From Flavobacterium sp. N3904 (lineage in GTDB: Bacteria > Bacteroidota > Bacteroidia > Flavobacteriales > Flavobacteriaceae), in contig NZ_CP110009.1 in the NCBI RefSeq assembly GCF_025947305.1, positions 868,001 to 932,000 of the forward strand: a stretch of 64,000 nt of DNA, given 5' to 3'. Shown here one piece after another: positions 35,937 through 45,664 of the stretch. Both the position numbers and the translations under genes were made by a program. How positions within the stretch are numbered: the first letter of the stretch is position 1; the number at the start of each line of letters is the position of its first letter. The notes below the pieces were generated by a model. That model saw nothing but the letters and a program-made list of their open reading frames with translations, was not told the DNA's origin and did not search any database.

Positions 35937-37730
35937 CTAAAAAACGATTTTATTAACAAAACCTTTCCCATTGGTAAGCAATGTTCTAATTATTAAGAAT
36001 TTATTGCTTGATTCTACATTTGGTATTACAAATTCGGTACTATTTATAGCAGCAACTTCATAAAGTTGTCTTCCTCCCAAGTTATATACCATTATCTTAT
36101 CAATTTTTTCATTTGTTGAGTTCACTTTTATTTGATGATCATTGACAGAAACAATCACTGGTTTTGAATGTGAATCAAAACGGTTTTGTTTTATTTCAAA
36201 AACAATTGGAGTAGCGACCACTGATTCAGTTACGAATGGATTATCAATAACTGGCACCTCTACAATTGGGTCTTTTACAACTGGTGCATCCACAATTGGG
36301 TTGGTAACTACAGGTAATTCTACAATTGGATCAATTACGACTGGTAATTCTACAATTGGGTCTATTACGACTGGTACATCTACAATTGGGTCGGTAACTA
36401 CGGGCAATTCTACAATTGGATCGATAACTACAGGTAATTCTACAATTGGTTCTATTACGACTGGTACATCTACAATTGGATCAGGTACAACTGGAGGAAC
36501 GGCAACTACTGGCGGCACTTCTACAATTGGGTCTGTTACAACTGGTACATCTACAATTGGATCAGGTACAACTGGAGGAACGGCAACTACTGGCGGCACT
36601 TCTACAATTGGGTCTGTTACAACTGGTAAGTCTACAATTGGATCAGGTACAACTGGAGGAACGGCAACTACTGGCGGCACTTCTACAATTGGGTCTGTTA
36701 CAACTGGTACATCTACAATTGGATCAGGTACAACTGGAGGAACGGCAACTACTGGCGGCACTTCTACAATTGGGTCTGTTACAACTGGTACATCTACAAT
36801 TGGATCAGGTACAACTGGAGGAACGGCAACTACTGGCGGCACTTCTACAATTGGGTCTGTTACAACTGGTAAGTCTACAATTGGATCAGGTACAACTGGA
36901 GGAACGGTAACTACTGGGGGGACTTCTACAATTGGGTCTGTTACAATTGGATTGACAACTGGTACATCTACAATTGGGTCCGCTACAACTGGAGGCACGA
37001 CAACTACTGGAGGTACTTCTACTACAGTTTTGTCAACATAAACTAGTACAAAACGGTCATTAAAAGTCCCTGTCATAGTTGTAAAACTGTACGGGCCATT
37101 TTTTAAATTATGAAAAACTCCTGAATTTTTATCTTCAATAAATACATCTTGGTTGACCAAAACTCCATCTACTTGACTAATACTAATCTCAAAAGTACCC
37201 TCTATAATCGTTCTATAGCCTAATGGAACTTCGTCTGCATTGGTAAAAGGCAAAGCACGACCCTGAATAACCAGTTTTTTTCCATCGTTTATACTATAAA
37301 AATCAATGTACATATTGGCATCAAAACTTATTGCATCATACAATTTATCCCAATGATTGGTTGCCCCCGTAATATAACCAACCAACAATTGTTTGAAAGC
37401 TCCTCCTGCATTGGTTAAGTTCAGCCAAACTCTGTTTTTCTCAACTGCAGCAATATTCTTAGCGTTGGGTATTTTAAAAAACGGATTGCTTGGCTCCGAA
37501 ACTTTGATAGTATTGTTGTTTGCAAAAAAGGCAAAATTCGGAGCCGATTTTTTTATTGAAGACATCTCATTTACTAGAAATCCAGCAGAAACATCGACAA
37601 TTCCAGGAACAACGTTAAGCGAAATATAATTTCGTTGCAAACCCATTTTTGCATAATTGCTTGCTACTTTCCCGAAAGAAATTTGCGCAATCAAAAAAAG
37701 TGCACTGATTAAAAGTAGAATTTTTTTCAT
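35937..37730 (-). CDS. Short T9SS type C protein with Pro/Val repeat stalk, array member 5
   Basis: This encodes 597 residues. The signal peptide and first 35 mature residues (ASNYAKMG to GIVDVSAG) resemble the N-terminus of member 6. The protein then jumps to the membrane-distal half of the common C-terminal part (FFKIPNAKNIAAVEKNRVWLNLTNAGG), so all adhesive domains of member 6 are missing. At residue about 233 the short linker seen in its relatives is expanded to about 270 residues of Pro/Val/Asp-rich repeats (PVVPDPIVDVPV, 27-residue period). The sorting end MVYNLGGRQLYE to VNKIVF follows, with LGG where the others have LRG. It may be a spacer-type surface protein or a decaying paralogue. 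Confidence 0.82.
   Translation of the reverse strand: MKKILLLISALFLIAQISFGKVASNYAKMGLQRNYISLNVVPGIVDVSAGFLVNEMSSIKKSAPNFAFFANNNTIKVSEPSNPFFKIPNAKNIAAVEKNRVWLNLTNAGGAFKQLLVGYITGATNHWDKLYDAISFDANMYIDFYSINDGKKLVIQGRALPFTNADEVPLGYRTIIEGTFEISISQVDGVLVNQDVFIEDKNSGVFHNLKNGPYSFTTMTGTFNDRFVLVYVDKTVVEVPPVVVVPPVVADPIVDVPVVNPIVTDPIVEVPPVVTVPPVVPDPIVDLPVVTDPIVEVPPVVAVPPVVPDPIVDVPVVTDPIVEVPPVVAVPPVVPDPIVDVPVVTDPIVEVPPVVAVPPVVPDPIVDLPVVTDPIVEVPPVVAVPPVVPDPIVDVPVVTDPIVEVPPVVAVPPVVPDPIVDVPVVIEPIVELPVVIDPIVELPVVTDPIVDVPVVIDPIVELPVVIDPIVELPVVTNPIVDAPVVKDPIVEVPVIDNPFVTESVVATPIVFEIKQNRFDSHSKPVIVSVNDHQIKVNSTNEKIDKIMVYNLGGRQLYEVAAINSTEFVIPNVESSNKFLIIRTLLTNGKGFVNKIVF
36220..37030 (-). repeat. Low-complexity Pro/Val repeat region (81-bp core unit)
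   Basis: Six copies of an 81-bp unit lie at about 36472-36957, flanked by shorter 27-30 bp variants. The minus strand encodes VTDPIVEVPPVV- and PDPIVDVPV-type units. The plus strand is also open (299 codons, TIGSGTTGG-like), a by-product of the repeat. Confidence 0.9.
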
Positions 37731-38160
37731 TTTAGTAAGTATTAGATATTATGTTCCGTTTTGAAATGACCACTGAAAAACAGGAGGGTTGATATTATAA
37801 ATTTTAACCAAAAAACCGTTTGAAAAATTGAATTTATACTCGTCAACCAGCAAAAGCTAATATCCTGATTCTAGGCATATAAATTTCTTCTTATTGACTC
37901 TATCAAAATTAGCTAACAAAAACGAATAAATCGAATAAAAGCATTTTTAATCGATGAAATACATAAAATAAAATTATATATAAATTTTAACTTACATTTA
38001 CAGATGTTTTAATATTTAAAAAAAGCAGGTTCAGGTGAAAAAAAAAAAGAGGGCTTATCGTAAAATAAAATCAGGATGGAAGTATAGGCTAATTCAATCC
38101 TGATTTAAAAAAAAAGAAGCGAGAAAAGAATATGGATTAATACAAAATTAGTATTTCGAT
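37731..38160. other. Intergenic, no gene seen
   Basis: AT-rich spacer upstream of array member 5, with long A-runs near 38037-38050 and 38108-38118. No coding frame or RNA is recognised. Confidence 0.4.
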
Positions 38161-38170
38161 ATATTCACAA

Positions 38171-38205
38171 AAAGAATCCCATCTCGAATGAACAAAACGG
38201 GATTA
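38171..38205 (-). terminator. Weak terminator of array member 6
   Basis: AATCCCATCTCG and AAAACGGGATT form an imperfect stem at the same relative position as in members 2-4. Confidence 0.5.
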
Positions 38206-38225
38206 AATGAACAATTAAACGTTAA

Positions 38226-41200
38226 TTAAAAAATAATTTTTTTAGTACCAATAGCATCATTTTGCAGTTTTATTTTAACCATTAGAACCTGATTGCCCGA
38301 AATCAGATTATTTATTAAAAACTCGTTACTTCCTATTTCTGTTTTACTGTAAAGTAATCTTCCTCTCAAATCATAAATAAAAACATCTTCCAATGCTTCA
38401 GCAGTCGAAATTATTGTAATTTTTTTATTTTTCACATAGACATTTACCGCCTCATCCACAATTTTATTATCGTTGGTGCCCAATGTCTTGTTGGTATATT
38501 TCAATACAAAACGATCGTTTTCTGTTCCTTTTATAGCCGTAAAGGTGTAATTCCCTTTGGTTAAATCATATGTGATGTCAGTTTTCTTGTCTTCCAACCA
38601 AATTTCTTCATTTGCCAATAGACCGTCTCTGTTTTCGATGCCAATTTCAAAAGGTCCTTCAATTGTACTTTTATATCCTAACGGCACTTCGTCTGACACA
38701 TCAAAAGGCAATGCCCGACCCTGAATGGTATAATTATTTCCATTATTGACACTGTAAAAATCAACGTAAGTATTGCCATTAAAACTTGGTCCATCATATA
38801 AATTATCGTTATCATTTGTTGCGCCAGTAACATATCCTATCAACAATTGTTTGAATGCACCTCCTGCATTGGTTAAATTCAACCAAACTCTGCTTTTCTC
38901 TAGAGGAGTCGATTTTTTAGTTTTTGACATTTTGAAAAACTGACTATTATTTGCTCCAAATCGCATAGAATTATTAAAATGGAAACTACCTGCAGCAACA
39001 TTCCCGACAAAAAAGGATTGGCCTGCAGCAATATAACCTGTTGGAACTGGACCACCAGAACCAGCTGGTCCTTTCGCTATACCTGTCCCTCCAGTTATAT
39101 TAAAAGTAGCGTAGTCGTTGGCAGTATAACCAGGCCCATTTTTTTGAATCGCAGTATTGTGTGTCCAAAAATACAATGCTCCATAAATAATCCCTGCATT
39201 GTTTGGATCTGTCATGAATGCTACTGCGTCAAGTGCAGATGGGTAAGGATTTCCTAATAAATTATATTGATTGGCTCCTACTGCAAAACTATAACTACCA
39301 TTATTGGGAACTCCCTTGAATGCAACGGGCTGTGAGTATGGGAAAACAACATTTTCTCCATTGGGCCAGATACCCCCTTTGGGCGTGCGGATAATATAGC
39401 CCACTCCCGGCGTCATTATTCCATTATAAAAAACCCAAGCATTGGCAGTTCCGTTATACTTAAAATACTTATCAGGAAAGGTATTGGGAGACAATCCGAG
39501 CGCAGTTTGTCCCGTAACCGGTGAAGACCAATACGTATAATCGAAATTCTTCATCGGTGCCGAGCTACGTTTGTATGTAATAGAACCGGTATTTACTGCG
39601 GCATCATTTACTTGAACTAAACTAGCATTGTTTTCAAAAGTTAAGCTGGTAGTTGCCAATACATCCAGATTTTCCTGTATTGACAAAACAACTCCAGAAT
39701 TAACGATTACTGAACCCGAATTAATTTGACAAGAACACATTGCTAAATCAGAGCCAATTGTATAGACATCATTTATACCTCCATTCAAAACAACCCTTTT
39801 TAAAAGTGATGGTGTTCCATTTGACCATGCGGTTCCATTCCATGTTGTGGAAGAAATTGGAGATGCATTAACAACAATATTTGAAGAATTAGAAGAAAAG
39901 CAAATCCCTTCGGAAACAGCAACTGTATAAGTCCCTGGTGCCAATCCTGGAATCGTTATTGTTGTTCCACTACCAGAATATGACTCTCCTGTATTAAAAT
40001 TTAAAGTCCAACTACCTGTTGGTAATCCGCTTAATGCCACACTCCCTCCTGCTACAGCACATGAAATTTGTGTTATTAATCCAACTATTGGTGCAGTTGG
40101 CCCCGTATTAATGATTACTGATATTACATTAGAAGGCGTTGCAACAGTACCACAGGTTGCATTGTAAGAGCGTACTCTATAATAATACGTAAATCCAGAT
40201 GCTAATGGAGTCACCGCAAGGGAGGTAACATTCCCAACATTTAAATTATTATAACCAGAGACAAAACTACTGAAAGCTGGGTTGGTAGAAACATCCAAAT
40301 AATAAGCCGTTGCACCAGAAACTGGGTTCCAATTTGCCGTAAATCCGTTGCACAATACTGAGGTTGCATCAATAGCTGTTGGAGCATTTATTTGTAAAGT
40401 AGCATAGGTAATTATATTTGAATAAGAACTCTCACCACAACTACTATGTTTGTGAACCCTATAATAAATATTACCTGGAGGCAATCCTGTCACTAAATAA
40501 CTGGTTACATTACCAACACTAAAATCACTAAAACCAGAAACAAAAGTTGTAAAACCAATATCTGTAGCAACATCTAAGGAATAACTTATTGTACCCGCAG
40601 ATGCTGTCCAATTTGCAGTAAAACTATTAGTACAATTGGCTCCTGTACCTGTCAATGCGGTTACAACAGGTGCAGAACCAACTGTAAAACCTGCAGCATT
40701 AGGACTACTTACCCCAATTAAAGAAACTGTAACTTTATAATCACCAGGCGATAAATTAGTTAAATTCTTAGTAGTAGCTGAAAAGGCTACATCACCTGTT
40801 TTTTGCCAATAATAATTATATGGATCGATCCATTCTGGTGAGTTTTGAAAAGTACCATTATTTCCAGAAGGATACGAAAAAAGAGTAGTTCCTGATCCTA
40901 TAAAAAAATTATAACCCGCAATAATTCCTGCCTCATAACCTGAATAGGTAGTAGGACCAATAGCCAAATACGTGATGCCAATAGCTGAAATCGCAGTATT
41001 ATAAAGTCCCATTTTCATTACTTGTCCCGTAAATGAATCACCTGTTGGGCTGTAAACGCCACTTCCGATCTTTGCATTATAAGTAGAACTTCCATAATTT
41101 GCAGTAGCAACCGCTCCTCCAGTTACAGCAACACTAGCGCCATTCAAATATATTTTAACCGTAGATCCGTTTCCCACAGCCGCTATGTGATGCCAAGCAC

Positions 41201-43097
41201 CATCTCCCAAAGAAGGTGGAAGTGTAGCGGTTACTGAACCAGTTGCTGCTGTCCATAACTCAATGGTTGTTGAATTGGAAAAACCAAACTCTATAGCATC
41301 ATTTTGTCCAAACAAGCCCATTCTTCCTGTAACATCAGCAATATTAAATTTTATCCAACCTTCGATGGTGAAAGCGCTTTTATTTGAAAGCAAAGGGCTT
41401 CCCAAATCGATATAATCATTATCTGCTCTAACAAATTTTAGAGCATTGTTCATGTTTGTTATTGTGATGGCACCATCTGTACCAACAGCACAAGAGGCTT
41501 CTGTAACTGTTGCTGTAGGAACAGGCAACAACGGAAAAATTGTAATTGTAGCTGTTGCAGTAGAACATCCTGCAACCGTATAAACTATCGTAAACGTTCC
41601 TCCTGCACTTGTCGCCAAATTTACTTCTCCAGTCGAAGAGTTCAAAATCAATCCAGTAGGTGATGAAGTGTAAACTCCGCCTGTCGCTCCAGTTTGCGTA
41701 ACCCCAACTTTACCAATTGCAATGTAAGCGTTACCCGGATAGACTATTATAGGAGGCGGTGTAAATTGATACACTTGTCCTGAAGCTGGTTTAGTAGCTA
41801 TAGTAGATGTAAATGTACCAGATTGAGCCGTAGGATTTGTTCCCGAACTATTTAATGTCAAATAATTACTATTTGCATCATAAATACCAATAGTAGCCGA
41901 ACCATTAGTTACCGCAGCTGCACCTTGATTATAAATATATTCAATCCTATTAGACCCTTCATAAAGCCATACTTGAAAGGATAATACATCTCCAGTATTT
42001 TGATAATCCCACTTTTCTTTATACCACTCTAATTTAAAAATCCGATTGGGAGCCACTCCCGTTGTTACATATCGAGGAATTGTGGTGCCCCTTAAATCAT
42101 CCCAAAGAGGCATCAAAATAGGCTTGGATGCGGCTGCATTTGCCACAGTATTTGTATAATTCTGACTAGCTGAAACTGCTGCTGCTCCAAAACTTAGCCA
42201 TCCATTACTGGAAACCCTCACATCTGTATAGACGGCTCCTCCAAAAGTAAATGGAAACTGCAACGTAACGGCATTAGAAATCGCATCATCTTCTGATGCC
42301 GTTATCCCTACAACATCTGTGGTTCCTGTTAAAATCCCATAGGTTACTGTTTTTGTAGTAAAACAATATTTACTGGCTTCAAGACCGGTGACAGGTGGTG
42401 GTGTAAATCTATAAATTTGTCCAGTTGCTGGCTTAGTGCTAATATTGGTCGTAAATGTATTATATTCAGCCGTTGGGGTTGTTCCGGAATTAGTTAGCGT
42501 TAAATATTTACCGTTTGCATCACAAATTCCTATTGAAGCACCACTTGAATTATTTGTAACTGCTGTAGCTCCTTGATTATATAAAAACTCTATAACATTT
42601 GTAGTCTCAAAAAACCAAATTTGAAACGAAATCACATCCCCTGGAGATTGAGCATTCCATTTTTGCTGACTCCATTCTACTTTAAATCTTCTATGAGGAA
42701 AAATCCCAGTTGTTATGTATTTAGGCTTTGCAGTACAAATTAAATCATCCCACAAAGGAAACAAAACAGGCTTGGCAACGCCAGCATTTACAAGTGAATT
42801 CGTATTGTTCTGAGCATCTGTTACTGTAGCAGCCCCAAAACTAAGCCAGCCGTTGGGCGAAACTTTTATGGCAGAATAAGCCGTGCCTGCAAAAGTAAAT
42901 GCAAATGGCAAGGTAATACTCGTAGACACTCCCACATCAGCCGTTGCCCCAAGCGAAGTATCAACAACCCCAGAAACTCCAGAAAGCGGAATATAACTCC
43001 CTGACACAGCAGTAAAATAATAACTGCTTGCCGCTTGTCCAAAGGACATTTGCGAAATCAAAAAGAGCCAGATAATTAAAAGTAGATTTTTTTTCAT
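38226..43097 (-). CDS. T9SS type C-sorted LamG/FN3-like surface protein, array member 6
   Basis: This encodes 1623 residues from the ATG at 43095-43097 (MKKNLLLIIWLFLISQMSFGQ), which gives a standard signal peptide; an in-frame ATG ten codons earlier is less likely. Two homologous beta domains follow (about 22-215 and 230-430), each with a NGWLSFGAA and PLWDDL signature. An Ig-like segment is next, then a LamG/concanavalin-like domain at about 549-720 (FTIEGWIKFN, DGAWHHIAAVGNG, KIYLNG), then three FN3-like domains (YYRVRSYN). The end is the common C-terminal part and the type C sorting signal FIYDLRGRLLYS to GTKKIIF. A 270-bp patch is nearly identical to members 2-4. LamG suggests glycan or protein binding. 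Confidence 0.85.
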   Translation of the reverse strand: MKKNLLLIIWLFLISQMSFGQAASSYYFTAVSGSYIPLSGVSGVVDTSLGATADVGVSTSITLPFAFTFAGTAYSAIKVSPNGWLSFGAATVTDAQNNTNSLVNAGVAKPVLFPLWDDLICTAKPKYITTGIFPHRRFKVEWSQQKWNAQSPGDVISFQIWFFETTNVIEFLYNQGATAVTNNSSGASIGICDANGKYLTLTNSGTTPTAEYNTFTTNISTKPATGQIYRFTPPPVTGLEASKYCFTTKTVTYGILTGTTDVVGITASEDDAISNAVTLQFPFTFGGAVYTDVRVSSNGWLSFGAAAVSASQNYTNTVANAAASKPILMPLWDDLRGTTIPRYVTTGVAPNRIFKLEWYKEKWDYQNTGDVLSFQVWLYEGSNRIEYIYNQGAAAVTNGSATIGIYDANSNYLTLNSSGTNPTAQSGTFTSTIATKPASGQVYQFTPPPIIVYPGNAYIAIGKVGVTQTGATGGVYTSSPTGLILNSSTGEVNLATSAGGTFTIVYTVAGCSTATATITIFPLLPVPTATVTEASCAVGTDGAITITNMNNALKFVRADNDYIDLGSPLLSNKSAFTIEGWIKFNIADVTGRMGLFGQNDAIEFGFSNSTTIELWTAATGSVTATLPPSLGDGAWHHIAAVGNGSTVKIYLNGASVAVTGGAVATANYGSSTYNAKIGSGVYSPTGDSFTGQVMKMGLYNTAISAIGITYLAIGPTTYSGYEAGIIAGYNFFIGSGTTLFSYPSGNNGTFQNSPEWIDPYNYYWQKTGDVAFSATTKNLTNLSPGDYKVTVSLIGVSSPNAAGFTVGSAPVVTALTGTGANCTNSFTANWTASAGTISYSLDVATDIGFTTFVSGFSDFSVGNVTSYLVTGLPPGNIYYRVHKHSSCGESSYSNIITYATLQINAPTAIDATSVLCNGFTANWNPVSGATAYYLDVSTNPAFSSFVSGYNNLNVGNVTSLAVTPLASGFTYYYRVRSYNATCGTVATPSNVISVIINTGPTAPIVGLITQISCAVAGGSVALSGLPTGSWTLNFNTGESYSGSGTTITIPGLAPGTYTVAVSEGICFSSNSSNIVVNASPISSTTWNGTAWSNGTPSLLKRVVLNGGINDVYTIGSDLAMCSCQINSGSVIVNSGVVLSIQENLDVLATTSLTFENNASLVQVNDAAVNTGSITYKRSSAPMKNFDYTYWSSPVTGQTALGLSPNTFPDKYFKYNGTANAWVFYNGIMTPGVGYIIRTPKGGIWPNGENVVFPYSQPVAFKGVPNNGSYSFAVGANQYNLLGNPYPSALDAVAFMTDPNNAGIIYGALYFWTHNTAIQKNGPGYTANDYATFNITGGTGIAKGPAGSGGPVPTGYIAAGQSFFVGNVAAGSFHFNNSMRFGANNSQFFKMSKTKKSTPLEKSRVWLNLTNAGGAFKQLLIGYVTGATNDNDNLYDGPSFNGNTYVDFYSVNNGNNYTIQGRALPFDVSDEVPLGYKSTIEGPFEIGIENRDGLLANEEIWLEDKKTDITYDLTKGNYTFTAIKGTENDRFVLKYTNKTLGTNDNKIVDEAVNVYVKNKKITIISTAEALEDVFIYDLRGRLLYSKTEIGSNEFLINNLISGNQVLMVKIKLQNDAIGTKKIIF
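39301..39570 (-). repeat. Gene-conversion-like patch shared with members 2-4
   Basis: Over about 270 bp the DNA matches 17135-17404 (and equivalents) with about two to three differences, for example GCAGTTTGTCC for GCACTTTGTCC. Sequence on both sides is clearly diverged. It encodes SSAPMKNFDYTYWSSPVTG to QPVAFKGVPNNG. Confidence 0.85.
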
Positions 43098-43127
43098 TTT
43101 GATTTGAGTGTTAAAATTTATATTCAC

Positions 43128-43780
43128 TTTTGAATTGGCTGATAAAATCGGCGAACAGTACTAAAAAGAACCGAAATTGATATTTATAACTGTCATTAAT
43201 AAATGACCATTCATTCTATTTAGTCTACTAATTATTGATAAAACACTATTATATCTTCTGCACGGTTATGCCGTTGAATATTGATTTTCCAATCAATATT
43301 TGTGGGGAAAACAGCAAATTATAGTAATCTAGAATTCGTTAAAAAGATATTTTATACTACTTTACTACAAAAAGTTAATTAATTGATATTAAGCATTAAA
43401 CTAAATATCTTTAACTATATCTAATCTAGTGAATGAATCCTTATAAATCGAAAAAAAACACATTTTATCGATTAAATACATTATTTTTATATAATTATAG
43501 TATTTAACGTTCATAATTTAGACAAAATACAATTAGAAAAAAGTTCCATAAATAATAATCGAAACAAAAACAGGAAGTCGAAATGAAGAAGTCAATACAA
43601 CCACAAAACAATTTAGTTTATAGTAAAAATTCACTGATTTAAAAGTTATTAATCTCAATCCGCGCGACAGAATACCGTACTGCAGAACTTATAAGTATCA
43701 ATATATTTATAATATCTAATTTTGGATATCAAACCCGAAATACATTAAAAAAACAAGTTCACCATCCAAAAGGAATGTTC
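43128..43780. other. Intergenic, no gene seen
   Basis: About 650 bp of AT-rich spacer between array member 6 and recX. It holds the 24-bp hairpin at 43277-43300 but no credible frame. It probably contains the promoter of array member 6. Confidence 0.45.
43277..43300. repeat. Perfect hairpin in the intergenic region
   Basis: AATATTGATT-TTCC-AATCAATATT: a 10-bp perfect stem with a 4-nt loop and no T-run, so it is not an ordinary terminator. It lies about 180 bp upstream of array member 6. Confidence 0.65.
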
Positions 43781-43788
43781 TATTTTTG
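43781..43788 (+). promoter_or_regulatory. -7 box of the recX promoter (TATTTTTG)
   Basis: Matches TAnnTTTG, 34 nt before the recX ATG. A short inverted pair TTTTGCT/AGCAAAA overlaps its end and might be an operator. Confidence 0.55.
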
Positions 43789-43822
43789 CTTTAGCAAAAC
43801 CAATGCAAATTGATATTTTAAT

Positions 43823-44302
43823 ATGAAAGAAGTCTATTCCCTCAAAGAAGCCAAATTAAAAATAGAGCATTTTTGCGCCTATCAGGAACGCTGTCACGAG
43901 GAAGTGGTGTCCAAATTGTGGGGCATGAAATTGGATCCTGACGAAATAGACGAAGTCATTGTGCATCTTATTGAGAATAATTTTCTCAACGAAGCACGGT
44001 TTGCCTGTAGTTTTGCCCGAGGGAAACATCGCATCAAGCATTGGGGGAAAATCCGAATTACCAACGAATTGAAAATTCGAAAAATCAATCAAACCTTGAT
44101 TAATCTTGCCCTAAAAGAAATTGAACCTGAAGAATATATTACTACGTTTGAGGAACTCGCCGAAAGAAATTGGAAATCCATTACAGAAACTAATGCTCTC
44201 AAAAAACGAAAGAAATTTTGTGATTATATGCTTCGACGAGGATTTGAGAGTAATTTAATTTATGATAAAGTACGGCAATTAGAGAATGAAAACTCAGATT
44301 AA
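43823..44302 (+). CDS. recX: Regulatory protein RecX
   Basis: This encodes 159 residues, a typical length. RecX binds RecA filaments and limits recombinase activity. The tandem three-helix repeats are visible: LKIEHFCAYQERCHEEV, then IIHLIENNFLNEARFACSFARGKHRIKHWGKIRI, then KKFCDYMLRRGFESNLIYDKV. No RecA gene is nearby, so it is a stand-alone gene, as is common in this phylum. Its position beside an array with signs of frequent recombination is probably coincidental. Confidence 0.93.
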   Translation: MKEVYSLKEAKLKIEHFCAYQERCHEEVVSKLWGMKLDPDEIDEVIVHLIENNFLNEARFACSFARGKHRIKHWGKIRITNELKIRKINQTLINLALKEIEPEEYITTFEELAERNWKSITETNALKKRKKFCDYMLRRGFESNLIYDKVRQLENENSD

Positions 44303-44500
44303 AAAGGATTCTTTTCGCAAAGATTCACAAAGAAAAAATATGAAGAAACGCAAAAAAATTTTTGAGTTAATATAACAAAAACCTAAAACTTTCAAAAACT
44401 CTTGGCGAAACTCTGTGAAACCTTTGTGTGACTTAGCGAAATAATCTACCTTGTGTTCCTCTGCGAAACCTTAGCGAATCTTTGCGAAATAGCGCACCTT
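44303..44500. repeat. Degenerate GCAAAG/GCGAAA intergenic repeats
   Basis: Repeated words such as TTCGCAAAGATTCACAAAG, CTTGGCGAAACTCTGTGAAAC and CTTAGCGAATCTTTGCGAAA occur in both orientations. The same kind of sequence recurs at 45672-45712. They resemble dispersed intergenic repeats of flavobacteria. Confidence 0.55.
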
Positions 44501-45664
44501 TTACAAACTCAAAAGTACACTCACCGCATTCCCTCCAAAACCAACTGCATTGACCAAAACTTTCTTTATTGGCTTCGTTTGTTTTTGCGCTTCCGCAAAA
44601 GGCACTCCAATGAATTGATCGTGTTGCATCATCAAAATAGCCATTTCCATACTTAAAATGCCCGAAGCGCCAAAAGTATGCCCAATTTTCCATTTATTAG
44701 TAGTCAACAAAGGCAGGCTTTCACCAAAGACTTTTCCGATTGCTTTATACTCCGTCAAATCCCCTTTTATCGTTCCAGGCGCGTGCATAACGATAGCATC
44801 CACTTCAGATATATCTATATTTTGCAAAGCCATTTTCATCGATTTCTGAAAACAAGTTGCTTCTGCCGAAATCGAAATATTGTGTTCCAAAATCTCTGTC
44901 GCATACCCGATGCCTTCAATGTAAGCAACAGCATTTTCTTTTTTCCCGATTTCAAGACAACATACACCTGCCCCTTCTCCCAAAATCATTGTGTTTTGCT
45001 TTTTATTCAAATCCAAAGCTCTATTGGGGTATTGTTCTTCGCTTTTGGAGTAGATTTTCAAGGCACGCATTTGTCCAATCGTAAAATCGGTCAAAGGCGC
45101 TTCACTTCCGCCAACCAAAAATTTATCGGCCATACCCGCTCTCAACCATGCCACACCATTCAGTACTGCATGCAAAGCGGTGGAACACGTGATGGAATGT
45201 GAAATTTCAGGCCCTGTACTTTGCAAATCATGTGCCACCCAAGAAGAAATATTTCCCAAAGTTGTGGTAGGGGACGCCAAAGTTTGTGCTTTGCCCGTTT
45301 CCAGATATTCCTGAAAATGCTTTTCGAATAAGTCTGTTGCACCACGGGAAGAACCAATGTTGATTCCAAATTCATCTCCTTTTGCCCAACCCGCTTTTTC
45401 GGTAGCTTTGCGGGAAGCTACCATTGCAAAAAGAACAGATTTATCTAATGCTTTATATTTAATATCAGATTGTTGTAATGCATTAACTTCCTCCATCGAA
45501 TCATCATCAAGTACAGCAACGACTGTGTTTTGATGATCCAAAAATTGTGTTGTGAAACAAGGATTTTCTGAAAGGTAATTTTCCCAAATCGACTCGGATG
45601 AATTTCCTAATGGCGAAATGGAAGCTATGGCTGTTATGGAGATAATTTGTGACAAAATATTCAA
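44501..45664 (-). CDS. Beta-ketoacyl synthase of the biotin cluster
   Basis: This encodes 387 residues of the KAS I/II (FabF-like) fold. The catalytic triad is recognisable: Cys160 in ITCSTALHAVL, His in MHAPGTIKGDLTE and His in KWKIGHTFGASG. The N-terminal half (INIGSSRGATDLFEKHF) and C-terminal VLVNAVGFGGNAVSV are also typical. The usual family length is about 410. It is the last gene of the leftward bioF-bioD-bioA series, 153 bp after bioA, so a role in elongating the pimelate precursor is plausible. It could instead serve another fatty-acid or polyketide-type pathway; nothing in the sequence settles this. Confidence 0.85.
   Translation of the reverse strand: MNILSQIISITAIASISPLGNSSESIWENYLSENPCFTTQFLDHQNTVVAVLDDDSMEEVNALQQSDIKYKALDKSVLFAMVASRKATEKAGWAKGDEFGINIGSSRGATDLFEKHFQEYLETGKAQTLASPTTTLGNISSWVAHDLQSTGPEISHSITCSTALHAVLNGVAWLRAGMADKFLVGGSEAPLTDFTIGQMRALKIYSKSEEQYPNRALDLNKKQNTMILGEGAGVCCLEIGKKENAVAYIEGIGYATEILEHNISISAEATCFQKSMKMALQNIDISEVDAIVMHAPGTIKGDLTEYKAIGKVFGESLPLLTTNKWKIGHTFGASGILSMEMAILMMQHDQFIGVPFAEAQKQTKPIKKVLVNAVGFGGNAVSVLLSL

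Noticed and set aside
36220..37030. CRISPR or minisatellite non-coding array
   Set aside because: Period 81 bp is a multiple of three and the minus strand is an uninterrupted part of a secreted-protein gene.
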